Shown piece after piece: positions 17,170-25,759 of a stretch of DNA of 64,000 bases. The stretch is from Candidatus Aquicultor sp. Its GTDB lineage: Bacteria > Actinomycetota > Aquicultoria > Aquicultorales > Aquicultoraceae. Below the pieces are notes generated by a model. It did no database searches, was not told the origin of the DNA, and saw nothing but the letters and a program-made list of their open reading frames with translations. Position numbers and translations under genes: made by a program. The stretch is from positions 186,001-250,000 of the forward strand of contig DASXVE010000034.1 in the NCBI GenBank assembly GCA_036504445.1, in the 5' to 3' direction. The stretch's first letter is position 1. Every line of letters begins with the position of its first letter.

Positions 17170-19005
17170 ATGAATTACCTTTCACTCATAGTTTTATTAC
17201 CGGTTATAAGCTTCTTGGTGCTCCTGGTTTTCGGAAAGAAACTGGGCGAGAAATCGGCCTACGTCAGCATCGGTGCTGCGCTCATCGCGTTCGTGCTTTC
17301 CATTAAGGCGCTCTTTTTTACGATGGGCGGGGGACACAGCCTTACCACGTTTACCTGGGCTTCAATCGGCTCATTTAAGCTTACGTTCGGTTTACTGACC
17401 GATTCGCTTGCATCGATGATGCTGGTCATCGTCACGTTTGTTAGCTTGCTGGTACAGATATTTTCCAAAGGCTACATGCATGACGACAAGCGCATCGGCT
17501 GGTTCTACGCATGCCTCTCGATGTTTACGGCGTCGATGCTCATACTGGTATTCTCGCCGAACTACGTGCAGATGTATATGGCGTGGGAAGGCGTCGGCCT
17601 GTTCTCGTACCTGTTGATCGGGTTCTGGTTTGAAAAGAGAAGCGCGAGCCAAGCGGCAAAGAAAGCCTTTATGGTCACGCGAGTCGGCGACCTCGGTTTT
17701 GCCGTTGGCCTCATTTTGCTGTACATAACGGCGGGTACGCTCGATATGGACAAAGTGTTTGCGATGCATATCGGCGCGACTACGGCCGCAACGATCTCGA
17801 TCTTATTATTCTTCGGTGCGATCGGTAAATCGGCGCAGTTCCCGCTACATACCTGGTTGCCGGATGCCATGGAAGGCCCGACGCCAGTCAGCGCCCTCAT
17901 CCACGCTGCGACCATGGTTGCAGCCGGCGTGTATCTTGTTGCCAGGTCGTATCCGCTCTTCCAAAAAGGCCCGGCATCGCTGGAGTTTGTGGCGATTATC
18001 GGTATTATCACGGCAGTGATGGCGGCAACCATCGCCCTCGTGCAATCTGATATTAAACGTGTTCTTGCATACTCAACGGTCAGCCAGCTAGGCTACATGA
18101 TGGTCGGCCTTGGGGTAGGCGCGTTCGCTGCGGGCTCGTTCCATCTGATGACGCACGCATTTTTCAAAGCATTGCTGTTCCTGGGCTCCGGTAGCGTAAT
18201 TCACGCGGTTCATAGCCAGGATATCTTCGATATGGGCGGTCTCTGGAAGAAAATGAAGATTACCACGGTTACCTTTATTATTGGCAGCCTGGCGCTTGCC
18301 GGTGTACCGCCGCTTGCCGGTTTCTGGAGTAAGGATGAAATTTTACTCGGCGCATACACCAGCGGGCACACGGTTATCTTCTGGCTTGGTCTTCTGACCG
18401 CGCTTCTAACAGCGTTTTATACCTTTAGAATGGTCTTCATCGTATTCTTCGGTATGCCGCGAAGCCATCATGTGGAGCACGCGCACGAGTCGCCGGCAGT
18501 GATGAGTTGGCCGCTTATAGTCCTCGCATTTTTCGCGCTTACGGCGGGCCTGGCCGGTTCGCCCTGGCTCGGCAATGCGTTCCAGCATTTTATTATGCCT
18601 GGTCACGAAGCTGAGGCGCCCAACATGTTTGTCATGGGGCTATCGATTTTGGTGGCGCTCATCGGCATCGGTGCCGCGTATCTCAAATATGGTACGAGCA
18701 TGCTGCCGTCAAACGTTATCAGTAAGGACAACTTTTTCTATAAATTGCTCGCTAATAAATATTACATAGATGAGTTCTATTACTATGCATTAATAATTCC
18801 GACGCACGCTGTCGCGCGAGCGGCGCTGCTATTCGACCAAAAGGTTGTAGACGGTGCCGTTAACGGCGTCGCCTGGATAACGTCGAAAGCGGGCGGCGGT
18901 TTGAAGTTCATACAGACCGGTTATGTGCGCAACTATGCGCTCTACATGGTCGGCGGTCTTGTCGTCTTAATAGTCTGGTCGTTTAGAATTCTCGGGCTCT
19001 ACTAA
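17170..19005 (+). CDS. nuoL: Complex I subunit L (antiporter-like)
   Basis: Largest antiporter-like proton-pumping subunit. Starting at ATG 17170 (MNYLSLIVLLP, 8 nt after GGGGA) gives 611 residues; a GTG at 17149 would overlap nuoK. Key features are YMAWEGVGLFSYLLIGFW (conserved Glu), GAIGKSAQFPLHTWLPDAMEGPTPVSALIHAATMV-type sequence, and the long C-terminal region that forms the lateral helix. It is co-transcribed with its neighbours, with a 12-nt gap to nuoM. Confidence 0.97.
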   Translation: MNYLSLIVLLPVISFLVLLVFGKKLGEKSAYVSIGAALIAFVLSIKALFFTMGGGHSLTTFTWASIGSFKLTFGLLTDSLASMMLVIVTFVSLLVQIFSKGYMHDDKRIGWFYACLSMFTASMLILVFSPNYVQMYMAWEGVGLFSYLLIGFWFEKRSASQAAKKAFMVTRVGDLGFAVGLILLYITAGTLDMDKVFAMHIGATTAATISILLFFGAIGKSAQFPLHTWLPDAMEGPTPVSALIHAATMVAAGVYLVARSYPLFQKGPASLEFVAIIGIITAVMAATIALVQSDIKRVLAYSTVSQLGYMMVGLGVGAFAAGSFHLMTHAFFKALLFLGSGSVIHAVHSQDIFDMGGLWKKMKITTVTFIIGSLALAGVPPLAGFWSKDEILLGAYTSGHTVIFWLGLLTALLTAFYTFRMVFIVFFGMPRSHHVEHAHESPAVMSWPLIVLAFFALTAGLAGSPWLGNAFQHFIMPGHEAEAPNMFVMGLSILVALIGIGAAYLKYGTSMLPSNVISKDNFFYKLLANKYYIDEFYYYALIIPTHAVARAALLFDQKVVDGAVNGVAWITSKAGGGLKFIQTGYVRNYALYMVGGLVVLIVWSFRILGLY

Positions 19006-19017
19006 GGGTGTGAAAGA

Positions 19018-20478
19018 ATGGGTTACCTAACAATAGCGATATTTCTACCAATATTCGGCGCGCTGGTATTGCAATTTCTGCCGCGCAACAAAGACGGCCT
19101 TATTCGCATAGTTGCATTGCTCTTTGCGCTGGCCGATCTCGCACTAGGTATTCCGATTCTAGCTGGGTTTAAGCCGGGTATGGCGGCAATGCAGTTTGTT
19201 GAGAAAGCATCCTGGATACCGAGCGCGGGAATTTCATATTACCTGGGTTTAGACGGCATCAGCATGCCGCTGTTCGAGCTCACGCTGCTCTTGACCGTAG
19301 TCGGCATTCTCGCGTCGTGGACGATTAAGGAACGGGTGCGCGCGCATTACAGCCTGCTTTTACTTTTGGAAGTAGGCATGCTCGGTACATTTGCGGCCCT
19401 TGATTTCGTCTTATTCTACGTATTCTGGGAACTCGTTCTTATCCCGATGTACTTCATCGTCGGGATCTGGGGCGGGGAGAACCGCAATTACGCTGCGATC
19501 AAGTTCTTCCTGTATACGTTTGCCGGCAGCGTACTGATGCTGGTCGGTATCCTTGCGCTCTACTTTACGTCAGGCTTAAATACGTTCGATATGGTCGCGC
19601 TCATGAACGCCGGCTATAATCATTACCTGGCGACCTTTATCTTTATAACGTTTTTCCTTGGATTTGCGATTAAGGTGCCGATGTGGCCGTTCCATACATG
19701 GTTGCCCGATGCGCACGTGCAGGCGCCGACCGCAGGCTCGGTGCTTCTTGCCGGAGTTATGCTTAAGATGGGAACGTACGCGTTTATTCGCATTCTTGTC
19801 CAGATACTTCCGATACAGTTTAAGCTGTTCGCGCCATATATCGCTGCGCTGGCAATTATCAGTATCGTTTACGGAGCGCTCACCGCGCTCGCACAGCAAG
19901 ATTTAAAGAAGATGGTTGCATACTCGTCGGTCAGCCACATGGGCTACGTGATGCTTGGTATCGCGGCACTCACGCAAGTGGGCTTAAACGGCGCGGTCCT
20001 GCAGATGGTCAACCACGGGTTGATTACCGGCATGCTGTTCTTAACCGTCGGATATATTTACGAGCGCACGCATACGCGCGATATCCGAAAACTCGGCGGT
20101 CTTTCATTGAAGATTCCGATTCTCGGCGGCATGTTCGTCTTTGCGGCGCTGGCGTCGCTGGGTTTGCCGGGTCTTTCCGGGTTTGTGGGCGAGCTGTTAA
20201 TATTGCTCGGTTCATACGGTGCGTATAAGTTCTATACGATCCTTGCCGTGCTTGCGCTCGCGCTTACCGCATTTTACCTGATCAGGGCAAACCAGAATGC
20301 GATTTTTGGAGAGCCGCACGCGTGGATGGCCGATTTTAAAGATGCCGGCGTGCGAGAGCTTATAAGCTTCATACCGCTCATCATCTTTATTGTGGCGATA
20401 GGCGTATATCCAAAGCCGTTTATCCACTACATAGACCCGGCGGTAAATTCAGTATTACAGATAATAAGAGGTAACTAG
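19018..20478 (+). CDS. nuoM: Complex I subunit M (antiporter-like)
   Basis: Second antiporter-like subunit, 486 residues and about 14 helices. FYVFWELVLIPMYFIVGIWGG contains the conserved helix-5 glutamate, and FAIKVPMWPFHTWLPDAHVQAPTAGSVLLAG the helix-7 lysine region. SVSHMGYVMLGI and the C-terminus are intact. Confidence 0.97.
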   Translation: MGYLTIAIFLPIFGALVLQFLPRNKDGLIRIVALLFALADLALGIPILAGFKPGMAAMQFVEKASWIPSAGISYYLGLDGISMPLFELTLLLTVVGILASWTIKERVRAHYSLLLLLEVGMLGTFAALDFVLFYVFWELVLIPMYFIVGIWGGENRNYAAIKFFLYTFAGSVLMLVGILALYFTSGLNTFDMVALMNAGYNHYLATFIFITFFLGFAIKVPMWPFHTWLPDAHVQAPTAGSVLLAGVMLKMGTYAFIRILVQILPIQFKLFAPYIAALAIISIVYGALTALAQQDLKKMVAYSSVSHMGYVMLGIAALTQVGLNGAVLQMVNHGLITGMLFLTVGYIYERTHTRDIRKLGGLSLKIPILGGMFVFAALASLGLPGLSGFVGELLILLGSYGAYKFYTILAVLALALTAFYLIRANQNAIFGEPHAWMADFKDAGVRELISFIPLIIFIVAIGVYPKPFIHYIDPAVNSVLQIIRGN

Positions 20479-20479
20479 C

Positions 20480-21889
20480 ATGAGCTTTATGAGCGTTAAT
20501 TGGATGAACTTAATGCCCGAGATAATCATATTTGCATTCGCAGCCGTCGTGCTTCTGGGTGAGTTGTTCATACAGAAAAGCGCCCGGCGGTTTCTCGGCG
20601 TTGTTACGCTGGTTGGGCTCGCGGCAGCGCTCTATAGCTTGTCGACAATCTGGTACGTCGACGCGACTGAATTTTATAATATGTTCAGCGTCGATTTAAC
20701 GGCCAACGTTCTCAAAGCAGTTCTACTGACTACAACAGCTCTTGTCGTTCTCGGAGCGCTTAAAGTGGATGTGTACATGGGCGAGGGAGAGTTCTTTAGC
20801 ATGATCTTGCTTTCGGTTCTCGGCACCATGTTTATGGCGTCCAGCACGGATTTAATCATGCTTTTCATCGCTCTTGAGCTGACCGTGTTGCCGGCGTATA
20901 TTCTTACAGCCAGTAAAAAAACGGCGCGCTCATCGGAGGCTGCGCTTAAATACTTTTTGCTTGGCATCGTCGCCTCGGTAATATTGCTCTACGGTATGTC
21001 GCTTCTCTTCGGTCTTACCGGTGAGACCGGTTTCGCCGCGATTGCCGGCAAACTTGCCGGTCACAAGGCAACACCGATGCTCGTAATTTCAATGCTTATG
21101 ATTATTGCCGGTCTCGGATTTAAAGTGGCGGCCGTACCGTTCCATTTCTGGGCGCCCGATGTGTACGAAGGCGCCCCGGTTCCCGTTGCATCGTACCTGG
21201 CAGCAGGCCCCAAGGCGGGCGGTTTTGCCGCGATCACACATCTCTTTCCGGTGGCGTTTGCAACCGCCGCACCGGCGTGGGCGTTTGTGTTTGCGGTGTT
21301 GGCCGTGGCGAGTATGTTTATAGGCAACTTTGTAGCGCTCTCGCAGACGCACGTGAGGCGCCTCTTGGGTTACTCGGCGATCGCACATACCGGATACCTT
21401 CTGGTTGGGCTTGCCGTTGCAAACCAGCTCGGGTACTCGTCGCTTATTTTTTACTTCTTCGTATATTCGCTGGCGGCGCTCGGTGCGTTTCTCGTTGTGC
21501 TTGCAACAACCGAGCGGGGGATAGGCGAGGAGGTAACCGATTTTGCCGGCCTTTACAAAAAAGCACCCATGCTTTCATTGGCGATGGCCATCTTCTTGTT
21601 CTCGCTTGTCGGGCTTCCGCCGTTTGCCGGATTTATGGGTAAGTTATTCCTGTTTGGCGCGGCAGTCAAGTCAAATCTGATTTGGCTCGCCGTCATCGGC
21701 GTCTTGAACAGCGTGATTTCGTTCGGCTACTACGTAACGATTATCAGGCAGATGTATCTGGTCAAACCGGCTGATGTGACGGCGGTATCGATTTCAAAGC
21801 CGCTCTATGCCTCAATACTGTTGATCGTGGTTGCCGTTATTGTGCTGGGAGTGTATCCAACCGCATTTCTGTCTCTCGTCAAGCTGTAA
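20480..21889 (+). CDS. nuoN: Complex I subunit N (antiporter-like)
   Basis: Third antiporter-like subunit, 469 residues, closing the operon. Diagnostic sequences are LFIALELTVLPAYILTA (helix-5 Glu), GLGFKVAAVPFHFWAPDVYEGAP (helix-7 Lys) and YSAIAHTGYLLVGLA. The last coding bases (VYPTAFLSLVKL) are repeated in diverged form about 80 bp downstream. Confidence 0.97.
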   Translation: MSFMSVNWMNLMPEIIIFAFAAVVLLGELFIQKSARRFLGVVTLVGLAAALYSLSTIWYVDATEFYNMFSVDLTANVLKAVLLTTTALVVLGALKVDVYMGEGEFFSMILLSVLGTMFMASSTDLIMLFIALELTVLPAYILTASKKTARSSEAALKYFLLGIVASVILLYGMSLLFGLTGETGFAAIAGKLAGHKATPMLVISMLMIIAGLGFKVAAVPFHFWAPDVYEGAPVPVASYLAAGPKAGGFAAITHLFPVAFATAAPAWAFVFAVLAVASMFIGNFVALSQTHVRRLLGYSAIAHTGYLLVGLAVANQLGYSSLIFYFFVYSLAALGAFLVVLATTERGIGEEVTDFAGLYKKAPMLSLAMAIFLFSLVGLPPFAGFMGKLFLFGAAVKSNLIWLAVIGVLNSVISFGYYVTIIRQMYLVKPADVTAVSISKPLYASILLIVVAVIVLGVYPTAFLSLVKL

Positions 21890-21928
21890 GCATTTAAGCT
21901 TTGATGAGTGCCCCCCTGTGGAGTAGCA

Positions 21929-21967
21929 GTTTATCCAACAGCATTTCTGTCTATAATTAACCTGTAA
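21929..21967 (+). pseudogene. Vestigial copy of the nuoN 3' end
   Basis: 39 bp matching the last 39 bp of nuoN (21851-21889) at 32 positions. It encodes VYPTAFLSIINL plus stop in place of VYPTAFLSLVKL plus stop. The changes keep similar residues, as expected if it once belonged to a second, diverged nuoN-like gene or arose by an old tandem duplication. No further nuoN sequence is recognisable upstream; a stop occurs at 21905. Confidence 0.6.
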
Positions 21968-21991
21968 TAACAGAAACCAGGAGGATTGGGC

Positions 21992-22204
21992 ATGGAAGAG
22001 CAAGCCTTTGCGCTCATGCTACGACAAGTACTCACAGAGTATGATTTCGATGCTATCGAAATTACAGAGAACCGAGCTCACGTTGCACTTAAGCGAGAAG
22101 TCTTTACCGACACCAGTAATGACAACCTTGCCGAATACGATTTCTCCAACCCCGTGCTTGTTGAAGTACTGCAATTCCTTAAAACGTATTTACCAGCGCT
22201 CTAA
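21992..22204 (+). CDS. Small acidic protein, function unknown
   Basis: 70 residues from ATG 21992, 7 nt after a perfect AGGAGG. The sequence (MEEQAFALMLRQVLTEYDFD...) alternates helix- and strand-like stretches, has no cysteine, no membrane segment and no signal peptide. I do not recognise a family. The strong ribosome site and a following hairpin argue that it is expressed. Confidence 0.65.
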   Translation: MEEQAFALMLRQVLTEYDFDAIEITENRAHVALKREVFTDTSNDNLAEYDFSNPVLVEVLQFLKTYLPAL

Positions 22205-22230
22205 CGCCATAGCGATATCGCTATGGCGTT
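22203..22230. terminator. Perfect 28-bp palindrome between convergent genes
   Basis: The 28 bp are self-complementary throughout (centre GCGATATCGC). It lies between a plus-strand gene and the convergent lipoprotein gene. It lacks a long U tract on either side, so it may act as a bidirectional terminator with help or as a 3'-end stabiliser. Confidence 0.6.
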
Positions 22231-22268
22231 TATCCAGACTTTATGCGGTTTTTGCAGTCGAAAGACTA

Positions 22269-22934
22269 TTATTTTGGGCTAACCAGCTTAAAGCTTTTTA
22301 CAATTGCCCCGGCGGTCTTTTGTTCTGATTTCACCGCATTACCGAGCAAGTATATGTGAGCATCAAAAGCGTGGCCGTGGTTAATGAATTCGACCCTGTA
22401 ATGCAGCCAATTATTCTTAACCGACCATTTCTTGAGGATCTTTGCGCGTTGTTTTTTAGGAAACTTGCTCAAGTCAGACGTGATCTTAAACGACGAATTC
22501 TTAAATATCTCGGGGTTGCCATACGGTTTGGTGGATGATGTAAGTTTGCTTTTACTCGCCTTGCCTATATCACCGGCATCCATAACAAACATATAGACGC
22601 CGTCTTCCGGCAGCTTATTGACTACGAGGCCACCGCCATCGTGGATGAGCTCGCTGCGCACAATCGGTTTTACCCAATAATTAACTTTGTCGAGATTGTT
22701 AACCGAAATAACACCCTTGCCCCCGAACCCATCGATCTCGCCGCCGTTGGTTGCAACAGTCCAATCAGACGGGTACGTGAAGCTGAAATCCTTGTCTTTA
22801 AATTCCGTCATGGATATCTTGTCGTTACCGACTTTGATAGTGGTTTTTTTGCCTGAGTTAGAGCTAGAACCGGAACACGATACTAGCGCGAGTGTGACTA
22901 AGATAGCCATACATGCGATTACCATTCTTTTCAA
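22269..22934 (-). CDS. Secreted lipoprotein, PsbP/DcrB-like fold
   Basis: 221 residues starting with TTG 22934 after AAGGAGG. A type II signal peptide ends in the lipobox LVSC (Cys20), followed by a Ser-rich linker. The mature domain begins FSFTYPSDWTVAT, the opening pattern of the Mog1/PsbP/DcrB-like group of small periplasmic or lipid-anchored proteins. The ligand is unknown. No neighbouring gene on this strand is close enough to suggest an operon. Confidence 0.75.
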   Translation of the reverse strand: MKRMVIACMAILVTLALVSCSGSSSNSGKKTTIKVGNDKISMTEFKDKDFSFTYPSDWTVATNGGEIDGFGGKGVISVNNLDKVNYWVKPIVRSELIHDGGGLVVNKLPEDGVYMFVMDAGDIGKASKSKLTSSTKPYGNPEIFKNSSFKITSDLSKFPKKQRAKILKKWSVKNNWLHYRVEFINHGHAFDAHIYLLGNAVKSEQKTAGAIVKSFKLVSPK

Positions 22935-23148
22935 AGCTGCCTCCTTAACTTCGATGACTGCTACATTACTTGGTATACGAAAGAGGGGATACCATACTGC
23001 CGAGTATTTAAAACTAGGCTAAAAGCTTCGCCCTATTCTAGCATGGAGTGATAATTATTGGTATAAACTATGGCTTGCTTAACAGCTTTGAAATGTGTTT
23101 TTGATCCTATGAATCGGGAAGGCACTCTAGTACGAACGGATAGGTGAT
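22935..23148. other. Intergenic region upstream of the lipoprotein gene
   Basis: No gene is visible. It should hold the minus-strand promoter of the lipoprotein, but I cannot pick a convincing -35/-10 pair. The rest of the 430-bp gap, 23149-23303, holds a promoter-RNA-terminator unit. Confidence 0.4.
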
Positions 23149-23177
23149 TTGCAAAAATATTTTTGTAAAAATACTAA
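23149..23177 (+). promoter_or_regulatory. Promoter of a candidate small RNA
   Basis: TTGCAA at 23149-23154, a 17-nt spacer, and TACTAA at 23172-23177. The palindrome CAAAAATATTTTTG (23152-23165) overlaps the -35 and spacer and could be an operator. A second -10 candidate, TACTAT, is at 23183-23188. Confidence 0.5.
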
Positions 23178-23183
23178 AGTCGT

Positions 23184-23303
23184 ACTATAGGAGCGCCGAT
23201 ATTCAGATTGTCAGCCAAGACGGGATAAGTAGAAGAAAAACTTCTAGGTCGTGGCAGACGCCTTGACTGACAAGAAAAGTCCCACCCTAGGGTGGGACTT
23301 TTT
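23184..23303 (+). ncRNA. Candidate stand-alone structured small RNA, class unassigned
   Basis: About 120 nt between a promoter and a strong terminator, with no reading frame. An outer stem pairs TTGTCAG (23208-23214) with CTGACAA (23267-23273). Inside it, GCCA-A-GAC pairs with GTC-G-TGGC, and TAGAAG/CTTCTA closes an AAAAA loop (23230-23246). It ends in the terminator at 23275-23303. It is convergent with the cold-shock gene. I found no match to tmRNA, SRP RNA, RNase P or a riboswitch class that I know. Confidence 0.5.
23275..23303. terminator. Strong bidirectional terminator
   Basis: AAAAGTCCCACCC and GGGTGGGACTTTT are perfectly complementary around TA, with T runs on both strands. It serves the candidate small RNA on the plus strand and probably the cold-shock gene on the minus strand. 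Confidence 0.9.
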
Positions 23304-23364
23304 AGTTTTTAAAACCGCCTCTTTGTATTGCAAGGTGGTTTATTTTGTTAGGGTGTATCTGAGA

Positions 23365-23571
23365 CTACCTAACGATCGTAACATTGGATGCGCGAGCGCC
23401 TTTAGCCTCCATCTCAATGTCGAATTCGACAGCTGTTCCTTCATCGAGGGTCTTAAAGCCATCGCCGGAGATAGCTGAGAAATGAACGAACACGTCCGGA
23501 CCGCCATCATCCTGAGCGATAAAACCAAAGCCCTTGGAATTGTCGAACCACTTTACTGTGCCTTTAGCCAA
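23365..23571 (-). CDS. Cold-shock protein (CspA family RNA chaperone)
   Basis: Single-domain OB-fold protein of 68 residues that binds single-stranded RNA and DNA. RNP1 is KGFGFIAQ and RNP2 is VFVHFSAI, both intact. The start is TTG 23571 (MAKGTVKWF) after AGGAGGTGA. A promoter at 23715-23743 would give a leader of about 135 nt, a length typical of cold-shock mRNAs whose leaders control translation by temperature. Confidence 0.96.
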   Translation of the reverse strand: MAKGTVKWFDNSKGFGFIAQDDGGPDVFVHFSAISGDGFKTLDEGTAVEFDIEMEAKGARASNVTIVR

Positions 23572-23714
23572 CCTAGTTCACCTCCTGGCATCCATATATG
23601 GAGCTTACGACGCTAGGCAGGTGTGACACGAAAAAGCGGTTACGACCCTTACCAAACAACAAAGGCCCTCTTGTAACGAGCCCTCATCTACGAATTCACG
23701 TCTTAGCTTATCAC

Positions 23715-23743
23715 ATTATCTCATATTTTTTAGCCAAGCTCAA
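23715..23743 (-). promoter_or_regulatory. Promoter of the cold-shock gene
   Basis: On the minus strand, TTGAGC (23743-23738), a 17-nt spacer and GATAAT (23720-23715). The predicted start near 23708 leaves about 135 nt of leader. Confidence 0.6.
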
Positions 23744-23765
23744 CTCTTTCAGCTGGACAATGCAG

Positions 23766-24572
23766 TTATGGTGCAATATCGCGCCTGTTGAAGATAAGCA
23801 AGCTTGCAACGAAGAACACAATTATTGTTCCAACAAAGACGGCTACGTCTCTGCCTGGTATGTTACCGGTCGAGAGGAGCCGAGCAGGATCATAATAATG
23901 AAACAGGGAAACGTAATCGAGATTTTTCGCCCAATCCGCAAAACTAGCCAGCACATGGATGATATACATAATGGTCAGCAAACCTGCTGACACAAAGGCT
24001 GCGCGACCGCGCTCGCCAAACAGCACTGAAAAGAGGAGGGAGAAGGAGGCTATGGCTAGGAAGAATAGCCCGCCGATTACGGTAAGCGCTAGAACTCCTT
24101 CGGGTTTGAGCTTCACGTTATAGATAACACTGAAGATATACACCGAGCCGGTTGTTACAATAACCAAACCGAGCGTCGAGGCAAAGAGGGTTATGCCCTT
24201 CGCTATCAATACCGTTATTCGCGATATAGGTTGGCCCAACAATATCTCGATAGTACCGCTGTCAATTTCTCTGCCGATGGCACCGGTACCGTATGAAATA
24301 ACGAACGCGCCGATGATTATGAACCATATCAACGCAAACATCTCGAGCGCAAAGAATCCTTCTACAGTAAACAGATTAGCCTGTCCGCCGCCAAAGATTC
24401 CGATAAAAGCCTTCGGATAGGCTTTGAGTAGGCGCTCAAAGTCGGCCATGCTTTTTTGAATAGTCGGGTAAATCGACATCAGCAAGAGCACGTACACGAC
24501 CATACCGGCTGCATACGATATCCAGCTCACACGGATATCTCTCAGCGATTTTAGTAGGAGATTGCTATTCAT
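23766..24572 (-). CDS. ABC-2 type transporter permease
   Basis: Integral membrane subunit of an ABC exporter, 268 residues from ATG 24572. There are about six hydrophobic segments, and the central helices are preceded by GREIDSGTIEILLGQPISR, a sequence typical of ABC-2 permeases of the ABC-type Cu/NosY and antibiotic-export groups. The start overlaps the ATPase stop by 8 nt, so the two are translated together. The substrate is unknown. Confidence 0.88.
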   Translation of the reverse strand: MNSNLLLKSLRDIRVSWISYAAGMVVYVLLLMSIYPTIQKSMADFERLLKAYPKAFIGIFGGGQANLFTVEGFFALEMFALIWFIIIGAFVISYGTGAIGREIDSGTIEILLGQPISRITVLIAKGITLFASTLGLVIVTTGSVYIFSVIYNVKLKPEGVLALTVIGGLFFLAIASFSLLFSVLFGERGRAAFVSAGLLTIMYIIHVLASFADWAKNLDYVSLFHYYDPARLLSTGNIPGRDVAVFVGTIIVFFVASLLIFNRRDIAP

Positions 24573-25458
24573 TGCGGCCGCCTTTCCCATAGTATTCGAG
24601 GAAGATTTCTTCAAGGCTCGCATGTTCCGCTATCATATCCAGCACATCGTATTGCGCGAGTTTCTTAATCAGTGGATCGATCTCACCCTTAACCGTAAGT
24701 CTAATATGGTTATCAATCTGATCGATTTGGGTGACCCCGGGTACACGAAACTCATCAACGTTAACCGGCTCCGCCAGTGTAAGGTCGACGTAGCGTACTT
24801 TTTTAGCGGCTATATCGCTTATCTTTTCAATTGTAACCAGGTTGCCGTCTTTGACGATGCCCACGCGGTCGCAGATTTTCTCGATCTCGGGGAGGATATG
24901 CGACGATAGAAACACCGTCTGGCCGTCTGCCTTGAACTCTTTTATCAAGTTGTAGAATTCTTCTTGCATAAGAGGGTCGAGGCCGGATGTTGGCTCATCA
25001 AGCAGTAAGAGCTTGGGTTTATGCATTGTTGCCTGGATAACCGCGATCTTTTGGCGATTGCCTTTCGAGTAATCCTTAATCCTCGTCTTGAGGTTGATAT
25101 CAAACCGCTTGGCAAGCGAGTCTTTCAGCACCGACAATTTGTTCGGCCTAAAACGGGTGATGTAATTGAGGAACGCTTCACCGGTCATGTTCTCGTACAA
25201 ATGGATATCTCCGGGCAGAATACCCATTTCTTGCTTAATCTCGGCGGCATCATGCCAGGCATCTTTACCTAAAACAGTCGCCGAGCCGCGTGTAGGCCTC
25301 AGCAGGGCGGAGAGGAGCCGCATTGTGGTGGTTTTGCCTGCGCCGTTCGGCCCCAGGAACCCAAAAACCTCACCTTCATCGATATCGAGATTTAAGTTCT
25401 CAATGCCCCGGGTCGCGCCGTAGTATTTGGTTAAATCAGTAGTAGAGATCGCTTTCAT
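24565..25458 (-). CDS. ABC transporter ATP-binding protein
   Basis: 297-residue ATPase paired with the downstream permease. Walker A GPNGAGKTT is near residue 37, the signature is the variant YSKGNRQK near 139, and Walker B is LLLLDEPTSGLD near 158, followed by the SSHILPEIE switch. The C-terminal part after about residue 215 is the extension usual in CcmA-type exporters. The start is ATG 25458 after GAGGC. Confidence 0.93.
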   Translation of the reverse strand: MKAISTTDLTKYYGATRGIENLNLDIDEGEVFGFLGPNGAGKTTTMRLLSALLRPTRGSATVLGKDAWHDAAEIKQEMGILPGDIHLYENMTGEAFLNYITRFRPNKLSVLKDSLAKRFDINLKTRIKDYSKGNRQKIAVIQATMHKPKLLLLDEPTSGLDPLMQEEFYNLIKEFKADGQTVFLSSHILPEIEKICDRVGIVKDGNLVTIEKISDIAAKKVRYVDLTLAEPVNVDEFRVPGVTQIDQIDNHIRLTVKGEIDPLIKKLAQYDVLDMIAEHASLEEIFLEYYGKGGRNE

Positions 25459-25759
25459 GCTATGCCTCGATTTCGTTTATCTACAGAGCAGCGCTCAGAT
25501 GCTGCCGCGCAGAACCCTACCTATCCAATATGCAATTTAGGTGCAATTTAAACACTAAAAATCTTGATTTCTGGGGAGACTAAGCCAATATAAGCCATGA
25601 TATTACTTACGCTAAAGAAGTAATTTCGGCCGTACTTCCATGTATAGATAGTTAAATAACCCCTATTAGACCTTGTGAAACTCTGCACAAACGAAACAAA
25701 ATGACGTATAATATTGTTGAAACGAGCCGATATAGTATAGATGGAAAGGAACTTAGGTT
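25459..25759. other. Divergent intergenic region before acuA
   Basis: Should carry promoters for the ABC genes (minus; TTGCAC-17 nt-TAGGTA is a possible match) and for acuA (plus; TATAAT near 25711). No gene or stable hairpin is evident. Confidence 0.4.

Noticed and set aside
17392-18032. Minus-strand open frames inside nuoL
   Set aside because: Shadows of a conserved antiporter gene, with no ribosome sites or family resemblance.
23184-23303. SRP RNA, 6S RNA or tmRNA
   Set aside because: No GGAA-capped domain IV, no long rod with central bubble and no tRNA-like ends or tag frame could be found.
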